From contig JANXDQ010000013.1 in assembly GCA_025059415.1 (NCBI GenBank), positions 1 through 21,959 on the forward strand: a DNA stretch of 21,959 nt. Direction: 5' to 3'. The notes under the pieces were generated by a model. It was not told the origin of the DNA. It searched no databases and saw only the letters and a program-made list of their open reading frames with translations. Made by a program: the position numbers and the translations under genes. Source of the stretch: Aigarchaeota archaeon. Lineage in GTDB: Archaea; Thermoproteota; Nitrososphaeria_A; Caldarchaeales; Wolframiiraptoraceae. The stretch's first letter is position 1; each line of letters starts with the position of its first letter. Below, in pieces: positions 1 to 7,835 of this stretch.

Positions 1-1
1 A

Positions 2-1024
2 ACGACGACAACGGTTTCAAACAATATATTGTTTGTAACTTTTAATACAGAGATTCAAGCAAACAACTATTATTCACTGGTTTTTTACGTTCAGGGATAT
101 GGAGGAAATGATTCAAATCGATATACTTTTGGAGATTGTCTTCCTAACAGCCTCAATCTGACATTTCATTACAGCAGCAATGGCGGCGCGAGCTGGGAAA
201 CGGGCCGAGTGAGACATGTATTCGCGGTCGGCGTCTGGGTTGAGCCCACGAGAAGTGTCACGGCCTCGGTCGCCGCATCCTCAGTCGGCACATCATACTC
301 CGACTTAACGGTAACGCTTCCCTCAAGCTTCTTAACTGAAAACTATGTAGTCATCAGAATTTATTCGCCGAATTCTAACTCAAGCAACTACTACTCTATT
401 TCTGTGAGAGACTATACATCAACGCTTCCAGATGAGTTGGGCTTCAGGGGCAGCGGGCTGATGGAAGTATATTATACCAGTTTGGGTTATAGTCAATCAC
501 AGTGGCGTTGTGTTGTGGCGAGGGCCGTAGGCCTAGAGGCCGTAAAGATATTTGAAACGACAATTAATCTGGTTAGACGCGTCCCAGCCGCGGCTCCCCA
601 GCCGAAGATAGATATAGCGTTCTCCGGCGGGACTTTGACGGCCGTATTCAAATACGGCGCCGTCGAGGAATACGTTGAGAGGACATCGTCCGGGACATTC
701 CTCGACAAGGTCATGCCGGCGGGGACATTGCTCTTCCAACTCTACGTGAGCAATGGATCCACGACCGTGACCGCAATAAACTACACGGAGCAGGTCTACT
801 TCGACAAGAACCCCGTTACGCCGAGGGACTTCTACTTCTCCGAGCTATACCTGCTGAGGGTGGATCTACCCGCAAATGGGCAGGTGAGGCTAAACGACCA
901 CGCAGCCGGAGACCTATACTCCGCCACGGCCACCACCATAACGTTCACCGACTTCAGGATACCCGTCAGGAAGATCGAGGTCATAGCCGGCACGCCCACG
1001 CTATACTTCATCGGGGTGATCTAA
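2..1024 (+). CDS. Unknown beta-rich protein, 5' end outside the window
   Basis: The frame is open from base 2 with no stop, so the gene very probably begins upstream; a TTG at 29 is only a possible internal start. The visible ~340 residues are rich in Ser, Thr, Asn, Tyr and Val with almost no Cys, alternate in a way typical of beta-sandwich proteins, and show no transmembrane helix in the visible part. The C-terminus contains repeated short strands ending in LYFIGVI. I do not recognise a family. The composition resembles virion appendage, tail-fibre or cell-surface proteins, but that is inference. The first ~450 bases are clearly more AT-rich than the rest. It is coupled to the next gene: its TAA stop and the next ATG share one base (TAATG). 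Confidence 0.6.
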   Translation, partial: TTTTVSNNILFVTFNTEIQANNYYSLVFYVQGYGGNDSNRYTFGDCLPNSLNLTFHYSSNGGASWETGRVRHVFAVGVWVEPTRSVTASVAASSVGTSYSDLTVTLPSSFLTENYVVIRIYSPNSNSSNYYSISVRDYTSTLPDELGFRGSGLMEVYYTSLGYSQSQWRCVVARAVGLEAVKIFETTINLVRRVPAAAPQPKIDIAFSGGTLTAVFKYGAVEEYVERTSSGTFLDKVMPAGTLLFQLYVSNGSTTVTAINYTEQVYFDKNPVTPRDFYFSELYLLRVDLPANGQVRLNDHAAGDLYSATATTITFTDFRIPVRKIEVIAGTPTLYFIGVI

Positions 1025-1551
1025 TGAGGTGGACTGACGCCGAGACCGGTCTACCACTCGAATTCGCCGAGAAAATCAAGGCCGTCATCAAGAAACTCGA
1101 GGAAGATGTGGACCTCAAGACCAGGCTAGAAAACATGGGCATAAGGCGCGAAAATGGAAGCTTGGAGTTAATTCCCGGATCGGAGCCGATCATAGAGCTA
1201 ACCAGCTACGGGGTTCTTAAGCCAATCCAGCCAAACATTTTGCAAATCGGCGACTTCGAAAACTACTTAAGCGATGTGATAACCGCGAACATAACGGTCG
1301 CCTCAAGTATAACGGATAAGGAGGCGGTCTGTGGAGTAGACGACCTCTTCGAGGAGGTTAAGCTCCCCAAGCCCAAGAAATACAGGCGAAAAATTGGGAG
1401 AGGCGGAGAGGAGATAGGATTCATCGCCGGGGAAATGCCCAAGATATTCAGGCGTGGAGACGGCTATGACTTGAAAACGCTAATTGCCTTCTTGGCCTGG
1501 AAAGTCACGAGGCTGGAAGAAAAACTAGAGAAGGTGATGAAGGAAAAGTAA
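1024..1551 (+). CDS. Hypothetical protein coupled to the upstream gene
   Basis: This encodes a 175-residue charged soluble protein of unrecognised family. The N-terminal ~45 residues are helical and Lys/Glu-rich, the middle (about 55-95) is strand-like (PNILQIGDFENYLSD), and the last ~25 residues form an amphipathic helix with likely coiled-coil character (KVTRLEEKLEKVMKEK). The ATG overlaps the upstream stop by one base, so both are probably read from one mRNA and may belong to one structure, for example a virion or appendage base protein. No signal peptide or membrane segment is visible. A hairpin and T-rich run follow the stop. Function unknown; a remnant of an integrated element beside tRNA-Met is possible but unproven. 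Confidence 0.6.
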   Translation: MRWTDAETGLPLEFAEKIKAVIKKLEEDVDLKTRLENMGIRRENGSLELIPGSEPIIELTSYGVLKPIQPNILQIGDFENYLSDVITANITVASSITDKEAVCGVDDLFEEVKLPKPKKYRRKIGRGGEEIGFIAGEMPKIFRRGDGYDLKTLIAFLAWKVTRLEEKLEKVMKEK

Positions 1552-1554
1552 GAG

Positions 1555-1597
1555 ACCGCTCAGCGGTTACTCAGCATACATTGTTTGTTTTATTTAC
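1555..1597 (+). terminator. Possible terminator: hairpin plus T-rich tract
   Basis: ACCGCT-C-AGCGGT (1555-1567) is an inverted repeat starting 4 bases after the stop of the preceding gene. It is followed by a T-rich stretch (about 1579-1597, TTGTTTGTTTTATTT). Archaeal termination depends mainly on T-rich tracts, so the tract is the stronger part of this call. Confidence 0.4.
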
Positions 1598-1650
1598 GCT
1601 CCACTTCCAACCTTATTCCAGCATCATTTCCTCAAGGCTGTCAAAACCCC

Positions 1651-1656
1651 TATATA
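1651..1656 (+). promoter_or_regulatory. Possible TATA box upstream of tRNA-Met
   Basis: CCCCTATATACC is the best box A match before the tRNA. A start about 26 bases downstream would give a 5' leader of ~50 nt before the mature tRNA, which is long. The region also holds GGATG-TTTT-CATCC (1666-1679) and a direct repeat TCCGAGGA (1661-1668 and 1677-1684). Confidence 0.3.
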
Positions 1657-1729
1657 CCTCTCCGAGGATGTTTTCATCCGAGGAACGTGCCCGGTTATGC
1701 TGGGCGATGGAAAATCCTAATTGCCCATT

Positions 1730-1832
1730 GCCGGGGTAACTCAGCCTGGTAGAGTGCGGGGCTCATAATCCTCGTATAGACTGGTCGGAGGGTGCATCCC
1801 CGTTGTCCCGGGTTCGAATCCCGGCCCCGGCA
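1730..1832 (+). tRNA. tRNA-Met (CAT), elongator type, with a ~29-nt intron
   Basis: The cloverleaf folds as follows. Acceptor GCCGGGG (1730-1736) pairs with CCCCGGC (1825-1831), discriminator A1832. D stem ACTC pairs with GAGT. Anticodon stem CGGGG (1757-1761) pairs with CCCCG (1798-1802), anticodon CAT at 1764-1766. T arm is CCGGG-TTCGAAT-CCCGG (1808-1824). An intron interrupts the anticodon loop just 3' of the anticodon. It is either 1768-1796 or 1769-1797; the second gives the common loop CTCATAA. Intron GTG (1792-1794) can pair with the anticodon and CCTC/GAGG forms an inner helix, so the bulge-helix-bulge is a relaxed form. The G1-C72 pair argues against the initiator. The sequence matches archaeal elongator Met better than tRNA-Ile2. 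CCA is not encoded. Confidence 0.92.
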
Positions 1833-2011
1833 CTCGTTACTCCCTATCTAGAGCATCTCAGCCTCATATCTAGGGTTCTCTGAGTGATTAAGTAGTGTAA
1901 TTCCTTTTCGGGGACGGGCTGCTCGATTTATTCTCAACCCCATGCCGAAAAATCCTGGAAGCAATTTTAATCGCATTAGCGGCAGGGCCTTTCATGAAGT
2001 TGTGTAGATAC

Positions 2012-2017
2012 TTTTAT
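2012..2017 (+). promoter_or_regulatory. Possible TATA box for tmk
   Basis: TTTTAT lies about 36 bases upstream of the ATG of the thymidylate kinase gene. That would give a leader of roughly 10 nt. The 1833-2049 interval otherwise shows no gene. Confidence 0.35.
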
Positions 2018-2049
2018 CGTGGCTTAAGACATCGTAGTTCTGATGCTGA

Positions 2050-2640
2050 ATGAGGGGTCTACTTATAGCCTTTGAAGGCGTGGATGGGGCGGGGAAGACT
2101 ACTCAGGCCAAGAGGCTTGTGAAGCGACTCTCAGAGAACGGCCTTCAGACGCGGTATACCTGCGAGCCAACCAGAAGTGGCCCTGGAAGAATTCTCCGGG
2201 CCATAGCCTACAAGGGAGGCGTTGACGCCAGGGTGGAGGCGCTGCTCTTCGCGGCGGATAGGCTCATTCACCTGCGACGCGTCATCGAGCCCCTCCTCGA
2301 ACGCGGCGTCATCGTTGTCTCAGATAGGTACCTGCATTCATCACTGGCCTATCAATCTGTTACTACGGGGAACCTGATGTGGGTTGAGGAGATAAATCGA
2401 TTTGCGAGGAGGCCTGATCTCGGATTACTCCTCGACGTGGATCCGGAGGTGGGTTTGAAGAGGCTTAGGAGGAAGAGGACGAGGTTTGAGGACGCCGACT
2501 TCTTGAAGAAGGTTCGGGAGAGATACCTGGAATACGTGGAGAGAGGTGAGCTCGTGAGGATAGATGCGGCAAGAGGCCCCGACGAGGTATTTTCCGAAAT
2601 AGTTAAGGTGATTGAAGAAGCCTTGAGTAGGATGGGGTAA
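2050..2640 (+). CDS. tmk: Thymidylate kinase
   Basis: dTMP kinase phosphorylates dTMP to dTDP with ATP in dTTP synthesis. The protein is 196 residues, the usual family length. Visible motifs are the P-loop GVDGAGKTT (10-18), the dTMP-binding region around EPTRSGPGR (39-47), the DRY motif (92-94) followed by HSSLAYQ, and a LID-type basic stretch RLRRKRTRF near residue 140. A start at ATG 2050 puts the P-loop at the normal distance from the N-terminus. The next gene, an HD phosphohydrolase of the dNTPase superfamily, follows 41 bases downstream on the same strand. The two may therefore be co-transcribed and both act on the nucleotide pool; the link is inference. Confidence 0.95.
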   Translation: MRGLLIAFEGVDGAGKTTQAKRLVKRLSENGLQTRYTCEPTRSGPGRILRAIAYKGGVDARVEALLFAADRLIHLRRVIEPLLERGVIVVSDRYLHSSLAYQSVTTGNLMWVEEINRFARRPDLGLLLDVDPEVGLKRLRRKRTRFEDADFLKKVRERYLEYVERGELVRIDAARGPDEVFSEIVKVIEEALSRMG

Positions 2641-2681
2641 GAGTTTTATCCGATCCGCTTCGGGATTTTACCGGGAAGCCC

Positions 2682-3848
2682 TTGAAGCTGATTAAGGACC
2701 CGGTCCACGGGTATCTAAGCTTCCGCGATGAGGAGCTGGCCATAGTCGATACATATGCTGTCCAGAGGTTGAGGAGGATAACTCAGCTCCCCTTCGTCTA
2801 TCTAGTTTATCCCGGGGCGAGGCACAGCCGCTTCGACCACTCACTTGGATGCATGTATTTGGCGGGCGAGTTCGCCGAGAAGCTCGGACTGGATGATTAC
2901 CGGAGGAGGGTCTTGAGGATAGCAGGCCTCCTCCACGACGTCGGGCACGCCCCCTACTCGCATCTCTTCGAGACGCTCTTAAACGATGCCGGCCTAAGCC
3001 ACGAGTCCATGACGTGCAGGATAATAAGGGAGGATGATGAGTTGGCGGGGGCTATTGAGGGCTGCGGTGTGGATCCAAGAGACGTGCTAGAGGTATTGGA
3101 GGGGAGGGCGGACGAGTCCTCGATCATAAGCGGCCCGATCGATGCCGATAAACTCGACTTCCTGATGAGGGACGCGTATTTCACGGGGGCGCCCTACGGC
3201 ATAATAGACACCAAGAGGATAATCTTCAGGAGCAGGTTGATTGATGGGAAGCTCGTCCTCAACATCAATGCCGTCGGAGCCGTTGAGGAGATGGCCCTGG
3301 CCCGATACCAGAACTTCATGAACATCTACTTCCACCACACGGTCCGCGCTGCGCAAATCATCTTCCTAGCGGGTGCGAGGAAGCTTGAAGAGCTTTCCAA
3401 CATCCCCTCCATGAGCGTCGAGGAATATCTCAGCTACGACGACTATGTTATCTGGTGTATGATGAAGAGGAGTAAGGAGGCGGCGTGGGCGGTTGAGCGG
3501 GTTGAGCGGAGGAAGATCCCGAAGGTCGCATATGAATTGAGGGTTGAAGAGGATGAGTTCCCGAGAGAGATTTTGAGGGATGTTAGAGTGGTCGGGGACA
3601 AGATAGCGTCCATGGCCGGAGTCCCAGATGACAATGTGTGGATTGACACGCCCTACATCACCCCGCTACCCTTCAAGGGCGATGAATACGTCCAATTCTA
3701 CGAGGAAGAGGGCGGCGAGATCAAGGTCGCGGAGCACCGCTCCCCGCTCCTAGAATTCACCTCGAAAATCTATGGCATAATCAGGGTCTACACGGATCAA
3801 GAATACCTAGAGGACGTCAGGAGGGCGGCGAAAAAATATTTTGGATGA
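2682..3848 (+). CDS. HD-domain phosphohydrolase, SAMHD1/dGTPase-like (COG1078)
   Basis: This is a 388-residue metal-dependent HD-superfamily hydrolase. It opens with the family signature IKDPVHGYLSF and continues with TQLPFVYLVYPGARHSRFDHSLG, where H53 is the first metal ligand. The HD dyad is H85-D86 in GLLHDVGHAPYSH, and the last ligand is D154 in GPIDADKLDFLMRDA. The layout is that of SAMHD1, whose activity is dNTP hydrolysis to deoxynucleoside and triphosphate; the substrate here is inferred. The start is TTG at 2682, chosen because KLIKDPVHG is the family's normal N-terminus and GGGAAG lies upstream. The gene runs toward the minus-strand DUF4349 gene and ends only 3 bases from its 3' end. 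Confidence 0.92.
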   Translation: MKLIKDPVHGYLSFRDEELAIVDTYAVQRLRRITQLPFVYLVYPGARHSRFDHSLGCMYLAGEFAEKLGLDDYRRRVLRIAGLLHDVGHAPYSHLFETLLNDAGLSHESMTCRIIREDDELAGAIEGCGVDPRDVLEVLEGRADESSIISGPIDADKLDFLMRDAYFTGAPYGIIDTKRIIFRSRLIDGKLVLNINAVGAVEEMALARYQNFMNIYFHHTVRAAQIIFLAGARKLEELSNIPSMSVEEYLSYDDYVIWCMMKRSKEAAWAVERVERRKIPKVAYELRVEEDEFPREILRDVRVVGDKIASMAGVPDDNVWIDTPYITPLPFKGDEYVQFYEEEGGEIKVAEHRSPLLEFTSKIYGIIRVYTDQEYLEDVRRAAKKYFG

Positions 3849-3851
3849 GTT

Positions 3852-4739
3852 TTAGCCGCGTCTTCGCCGGGCGACTTTCTCGTAGAGGATGTATCCGGCG
3901 TAGGCTATTGCTCCCAGCGGTATGCCGATTATTATCAGGAACACGAGGCCATATGCTATGTATATTAGAGCGGTTAGGGCGGCCACAAGGACCGGCGTGA
4001 AGTCTATTTCAGGATATGGTGATGGAGGCGGCGTGGGCGGAGATGGCCTCGTAACGGTGATCGATATCGAGGAATACTGCACCATTCTCTCCAAGTTCTT
4101 CATCTGGGCTTCAAGCCTCTCAATCTCTTCGCGGATCCTCCAAAGCTCCTTCTCGACCATCATCAACTCCTCAACATTCCTCGCCTTCTCCATCGTCTTC
4201 AGAAGCCACTCCTCCTCGGCCCTTAGATTCCTAAGCCTCGCCTCGAGGTCGACGTATTGTTCGGTAACATCCCTCGCATTCACCTCCTCGCTCACAACTT
4301 CTCCAACTCTCTTTATCTCGCTGAGAGCTTGGAAGAAGAATTTCTCTGGGACCTTTACGAGGATGCTGGCCGACGGATTTTCCTTCGAAAACATGTTTAA
4401 CTGGGCAACATATCCACCATACGACTCGACGATCATGATTATCTTGTTCACGGCTTCTCCGGGGTCCTCGGACTCCATGTAGAGGCTCGCCGTTCGGACC
4501 AATAACCTCTCGGATGAAGTCTCATAGCCCCCTCTTTCCGGGGCAATGGCCGGAGCCGTCTCAGGGACAAGAGGCCCCGCCGCATCCCGATTTAGTGGGG
4601 CCGCCCTAAAATCCGCCGAGTAGGGGAGAAGCTCGGTCCCAATATTTTTCATGTAGTTTGTTAGGATTAATCCGGCTCCATAGGATGCCGTGATGAAGGC
4701 CACGACCAGAATTGCTATGATCTTTCTATCCAGCTTCAT
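3852..4739 (-). CDS. DUF4349 membrane-anchored coiled-coil protein
   Basis: This 295-residue protein has an N-terminal transmembrane segment (about 8-29) and a disordered Pro/Ala-rich linker. The DUF4349 body follows (about 80-230: RTASLYMESEDPGEAV, YGGYVAQL, VPEKFFFQAL, DVTEQYVDLEARLRNL), with a long coiled coil (about 165-222). Then come a Pro-rich stretch (SPPTPPPSPYP), a second strongly hydrophobic segment (about 252-283) and a basic cytoplasmic tail. The family has no established function. The topology suggests an envelope protein with an extracytoplasmic coiled coil. It starts at ATG 4739, 69 bases downstream of the DP1 gene on the same strand, with a TATA-like sequence of its own close to the leaderless distance. 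Confidence 0.88.
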   Translation of the reverse strand: MKLDRKIIAILVVAFITASYGAGLILTNYMKNIGTELLPYSADFRAAPLNRDAAGPLVPETAPAIAPERGGYETSSERLLVRTASLYMESEDPGEAVNKIIMIVESYGGYVAQLNMFSKENPSASILVKVPEKFFFQALSEIKRVGEVVSEEVNARDVTEQYVDLEARLRNLRAEEEWLLKTMEKARNVEELMMVEKELWRIREEIERLEAQMKNLERMVQYSSISITVTRPSPPTPPPSPYPEIDFTPVLVAALTALIYIAYGLVFLIIIGIPLGAIAYAGYILYEKVARRRRG

Positions 4740-4761
4740 GTGATTAAGTGGGTTTTAGCCC

Positions 4762-4769
4762 GATATAAT
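4762..4769 (-). promoter_or_regulatory. TATA-like box for the DUF4349 gene
   Basis: GATTATATC read on the minus strand is centred about 27 bases before the ATG at 4739. This is the spacing of a leaderless archaeal promoter and suggests transcription independent of cdc6-DP1. Confidence 0.4.
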
Positions 4770-4808
4770 CACATATTGTAGAACGAGTTGTTCAACGCGA
4801 TGAAACAC

Positions 4809-6347
4809 TCACATGAATTGTTTGAGCCTTACCGAGAGGTCTTTGAGGTTCACTATCGCCGCCACTCCCACGGTTGGATTTAAACCCATGCTCCGCTGAT
4901 AACTTGTCTGCTCCTGCCAGGTCCCAGCGTTGATCACCCTTATTCCCCTATAGGCTCCGGCGTAGGCGACGTGGACGTGGCCTACGTGCAGTATGCTTGG
5001 TATCTTATCGATCACGAGGAGGTCCTCCGCTAGGGGGAGGATTGGCGTGCTCTCGCCGTATATGGGGCAGAGGTGCCTGTGTCTCAACATGATTTCCATG
5101 GCCTCGCCGATCCTCTCATTGAGGTTGCTGTGGGATATCTCGGGAACCGATTGAATGATGTCGTCGAGCCCCTGTCCATGATAAACCAGCAGCAGGCGGC
5201 TTCCAACCCTGATCCAGGCGGGGTTCCCGAGGAAGAGTAATTCGCGGCCACATTTCTCGAGGATCGACCTATATTCTCCTGAGAGGGGGGGCTGGGGTAA
5301 TGCGCGTTGAATCGGCTCGTGATTTCCGGGCACGATCGCCACCTTGATGTGGGGAGGTATCTCGGAGACGAGTCCCGCCAATTTCTCAAGCTGCTCTCTG
5401 AGCGATATTATCTCGAGTTCATTGTGTTGGTTTGGGTAGACGCCGACCCCATCAATCAGGTCTCCGGCGATTATCAGAATGCGCGTCTCCCTTACCTCGG
5501 GGTCGCCGCTCCTATTGATCCAGTCGAGGAATTTCTCGAATAAATCATCTCTAAACTTCTTGCTCCCGACGTGTAGGTCCGAGATCAAGCAGACGTTGAA
5601 ATCTCCTAAAGCCCATTTTTCTTGGAGTCCTGTGGGTATGTCTGGGAGGAGGATCTCCCTCGCGATGAGCGATTCCCCGCGTTTACAGACCTTGACCGCG
5701 ATGATGGAATCTGGTAAAACGCTCTCCGCCACCTCGATAAGTTTCTTGTCGTTTTTTGGCACTATTACCGTGGCCTGGGCCGTGGGGTCGTCGAGCGCGA
5801 TGAATATGGCCCGCTCACCGTCCCTCTTCTCAAACAACATGGCCACGGTATATGCCTCCTGTCCGTCCCTCATCTTCAAGACCGACCTTAAATCCACCAA
5901 CCCCACGAGCCTCTCCTCGAATATCCTCCTCGATTTCTCATATCTGCTTCTGAAATACGCGTTGAATTCGTCGATGGAGCCCTTTATGCGGTACTCGTTT
6001 AGGAAGCGTTCATCGACCTCTATTTCGGGCTCAGGCGGAGCCTCGGCGGCTGCTTCAAAGGTTGCCTCCACTCCCCGCGGGGGGCTTGGAATCACCATCA
6101 CCCCCTCGATGTCCGCGGCGTCTATTACTGTAGAGCCCCTTTTTCGCTCCTGAACTTCCTTTATCGCCTTGTCTAGGGCCTTGATGGGGTCTTCGGCGGA
6201 TCCCAGGAGTTCTAGGGCTCGCTTCGTGAGTGTGTAGCCCCTCCTCATGGCCTCTTCAACGAGCTTCTTAGCCAGCCTCCTCTCCAAAGCGCCGCCACCG
6301 ATAACACGCACATTCCCCGATAAGGCTATTTTCCTCGGGGCCATATT
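4809..6347 (-). CDS. polB: DNA polymerase D small subunit DP1 (3'-5' exonuclease)
   Basis: DP1 is the proofreading subunit of family D replicative polymerase, partner of the catalytic DP2. Counted from the ATG at 6347, the protein has 512 residues. It begins with a small helical domain (RRGYTLTKRALELLG), followed by a Pro/Glu-rich linker, an OB fold (roughly 140-240) and a calcineurin-like phosphoesterase domain. Phosphoesterase motifs are SDLHVGS, AGDLIDGVG, PGNHEP, YHGQGLDD and HVGHVHVAYAG, so the active site looks intact. A TTG at 6398 (529 residues) has a GAGGA upstream, but the extra 17 residues do not look like the family. cdc6 lies just upstream on the same strand. Unlike the Pyrococcus arrangement, DP2 does not follow. 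Confidence 0.95.
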   Translation of the reverse strand, partial: NMAPRKIALSGNVRVIGGGALERRLAKKLVEEAMRRGYTLTKRALELLGSAEDPIKALDKAIKEVQERKRGSTVIDAADIEGVMVIPSPPRGVEATFEAAAEAPPEPEIEVDERFLNEYRIKGSIDEFNAYFRSRYEKSRRIFEERLVGLVDLRSVLKMRDGQEAYTVAMLFEKRDGERAIFIALDDPTAQATVIVPKNDKKLIEVAESVLPDSIIAVKVCKRGESLIAREILLPDIPTGLQEKWALGDFNVCLISDLHVGSKKFRDDLFEKFLDWINRSGDPEVRETRILIIAGDLIDGVGVYPNQHNELEIISLREQLEKLAGLVSEIPPHIKVAIVPGNHEPIQRALPQPPLSGEYRSILEKCGRELLFLGNPAWIRVGSRLLLVYHGQGLDDIIQSVPEISHSNLNERIGEAMEIMLRHRHLCPIYGESTPILPLAEDLLVIDKIPSILHVGHVHVAYAGAYRGIRVINAGTWQEQTSYQRSMGLNPTVGVAAIVNLKDLSVRLKQFM

Positions 6348-6408
6348 TGCTAATACCCTTGAGAAAACTACTATGGATCGCGTGGCTCGCGGGGGCAAAT
6401 ATCCTCGA

Positions 6409-7710
6409 TTACGGATTCTTCATCTTGTTTTTCGTGATGGACGGCGTGTAGTTGAGGATGGAGGAGAGCACTTCATCATTCTCAACGACCTCCTCGACCT
6501 CCCCGGGCGGAGTGAGCAACATTATTTTCCTGGTTCTGCCACGTCTCCCCATGTTGACTATATCGCTTTTCACGACGCCCAACATATCCAGCTCAGAGAT
6601 CAACGTGCTGACCCGCCTATCCGTGAGGGGCTCGACGCCGATGAGCCCGCAGACCTCCCTATACGTTTGATAGATCACCCCGGAGATCGGGTCATTTACG
6701 CCGTTCTTCGCGAGCAGGAGCAGGGATGTTAAGAGGAGCTTGCTGTGGAGCGGCAGGGTGGATAGGGCTTCAAAGATCCTCCCACGCTCAATTATGCTCT
6801 GGGCGACCCTGACATGCCTCTCCTCGACCACGGCCTCGCCGCTCCTCTCAGCGACCTCGGCGGCGACCCTGAGCAGATCAATGGCCCTCCTCGCATCCCC
6901 GTGCTCCGCGGCGGCCAACGCGGCGCATAGATTGATCACGTTCTGCGGTACAGCGCCTTCACGAAATGCTAGCGTCGCCCTCTCACCGAGTATGTCGATG
7001 AGCTCCGTGGCCGTGTAGGGGTGGAACACGAGCTCCTCCTCGCTCAGGCTGCTGAGAACCCTCGGGTCGAGGTAGTCCTTGAAGTGGAGGTCGTTTGAGG
7101 TGCCGACTATGGATAGGCCGCCGCCCTCCATCCCCTCATTTATCCTGGTTAGATCATAGAGGAGGTCGTCGCCATAGGACTTCACGAGCGCGTCGACTTC
7201 ATCGAAGCAGGCGACGAGTAGGAGCCCCTTCTCCCCGAGCCCCCTCCTCAGCCTATTATAGACCTCGGCCTTCGAGAGGCCCGTAAATGGGACCCGGACG
7301 CCTATGGCCTCGCAAAGCTCGCTCAGAACCTTGTACTCGGTCCCGGAGATCCTGCAGTTCACGTAGGCGAAGGCCAGTGGTAGATCTTCCTTCCCGGCGG
7401 CCTCCCCGAACCTCTTGAAGACATATCTGATTACGGCGGTCTTCCCCGTGCCCGTTTTCCCGTAGACGAAGACGTTGCTGGGCCTCGAGAGGCTCAGGGC
7501 CGGGGCCAAGATCTCCCCGAGCCTCCTGATGTGTTCATCCCTGTGCGGGAGCCTATCGGGGACGTAGTCGGAACGCATGACGTCCCTATTCTTGAATATT
7601 CTCGGCCTCTGCAGTGCCCTCTGGAGGACATCGCCGAGCGGATCCCGGTCACCCCATGATTTCCATTGAAGAAGCCCCTCCGTAGAAATGGGAATTTTAT
7701 TTGATTTCAA
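6409..7710 (-). CDS. cdc6: Orc1/Cdc6 replication initiator
   Basis: This AAA+ origin-binding and helicase-loading protein has 433 residues. Signatures are RIFKNRDVMRSDYVPDRLPHR (split around residues 37-57), Walker A GKTGTGKT (84-91), Walker B ACFDEVD (167-173), sensor 1 GTSND with N206, and sensor 2 GDARRAIDLL with R274/R275. A winged-helix DNA-binding domain occupies about 320-425, with the charged stretch MGRRGRTRK as a likely wing. The start is TTG at 7710; ATG at 7581 would remove the first part of the conserved lead-in. The gene borders a 625-base non-coding region with ORB repeats, as initiator genes commonly do. DP1 follows with a short gap, suggesting a replication operon. Confidence 0.96.
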   Translation of the reverse strand: MKSNKIPISTEGLLQWKSWGDRDPLGDVLQRALQRPRIFKNRDVMRSDYVPDRLPHRDEHIRRLGEILAPALSLSRPSNVFVYGKTGTGKTAVIRYVFKRFGEAAGKEDLPLAFAYVNCRISGTEYKVLSELCEAIGVRVPFTGLSKAEVYNRLRRGLGEKGLLLVACFDEVDALVKSYGDDLLYDLTRINEGMEGGGLSIVGTSNDLHFKDYLDPRVLSSLSEEELVFHPYTATELIDILGERATLAFREGAVPQNVINLCAALAAAEHGDARRAIDLLRVAAEVAERSGEAVVEERHVRVAQSIIERGRIFEALSTLPLHSKLLLTSLLLLAKNGVNDPISGVIYQTYREVCGLIGVEPLTDRRVSTLISELDMLGVVKSDIVNMGRRGRTRKIMLLTPPGEVEEVVENDEVLSSILNYTPSITKNKMKNP

Positions 7711-7744
7711 GGAAGTAGCCCCTTTCCGTTAATAGGGGGGAGAA

Positions 7745-7750
7745 GTTAAA
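7745..7750 (-). promoter_or_regulatory. Possible TATA box for cdc6
   Basis: On the minus strand TTCTTTAACTTC is centred about 37 bases upstream of the TTG start, which predicts a leader of ~11 nt. It lies inside the origin region, so initiator binding could affect cdc6 transcription. Confidence 0.35.
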
Positions 7751-7835
7751 GAACTGGCCTCACAAGAGAAATAATGCTAATACTACACTTTCCTTTAAAA
7801 ATCAATTAAAATGAATACGGCTGGCTGTGAATCTC

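Noticed and set aside
1730..1832. Reading the CAT tRNA as initiator Met or tRNA-Ile2
   Set aside because: Archaeal initiators have an A1-U72 pair; this one has G1-C72. The GCCGGGG acceptor stem fits elongator Met better than the GGGCCCG-type Ile2.
3922..4482. 186-residue plus-strand open frame opposite the DUF4349 gene
   Set aside because: Ser/Thr/Phe-rich shadow; DUF4349 on minus explains the region.
5479..6153. 224-residue plus-strand open frame opposite DP1
   Set aside because: Shadow of the DP1 gene; no promoter, ribosome binding site or family signature.
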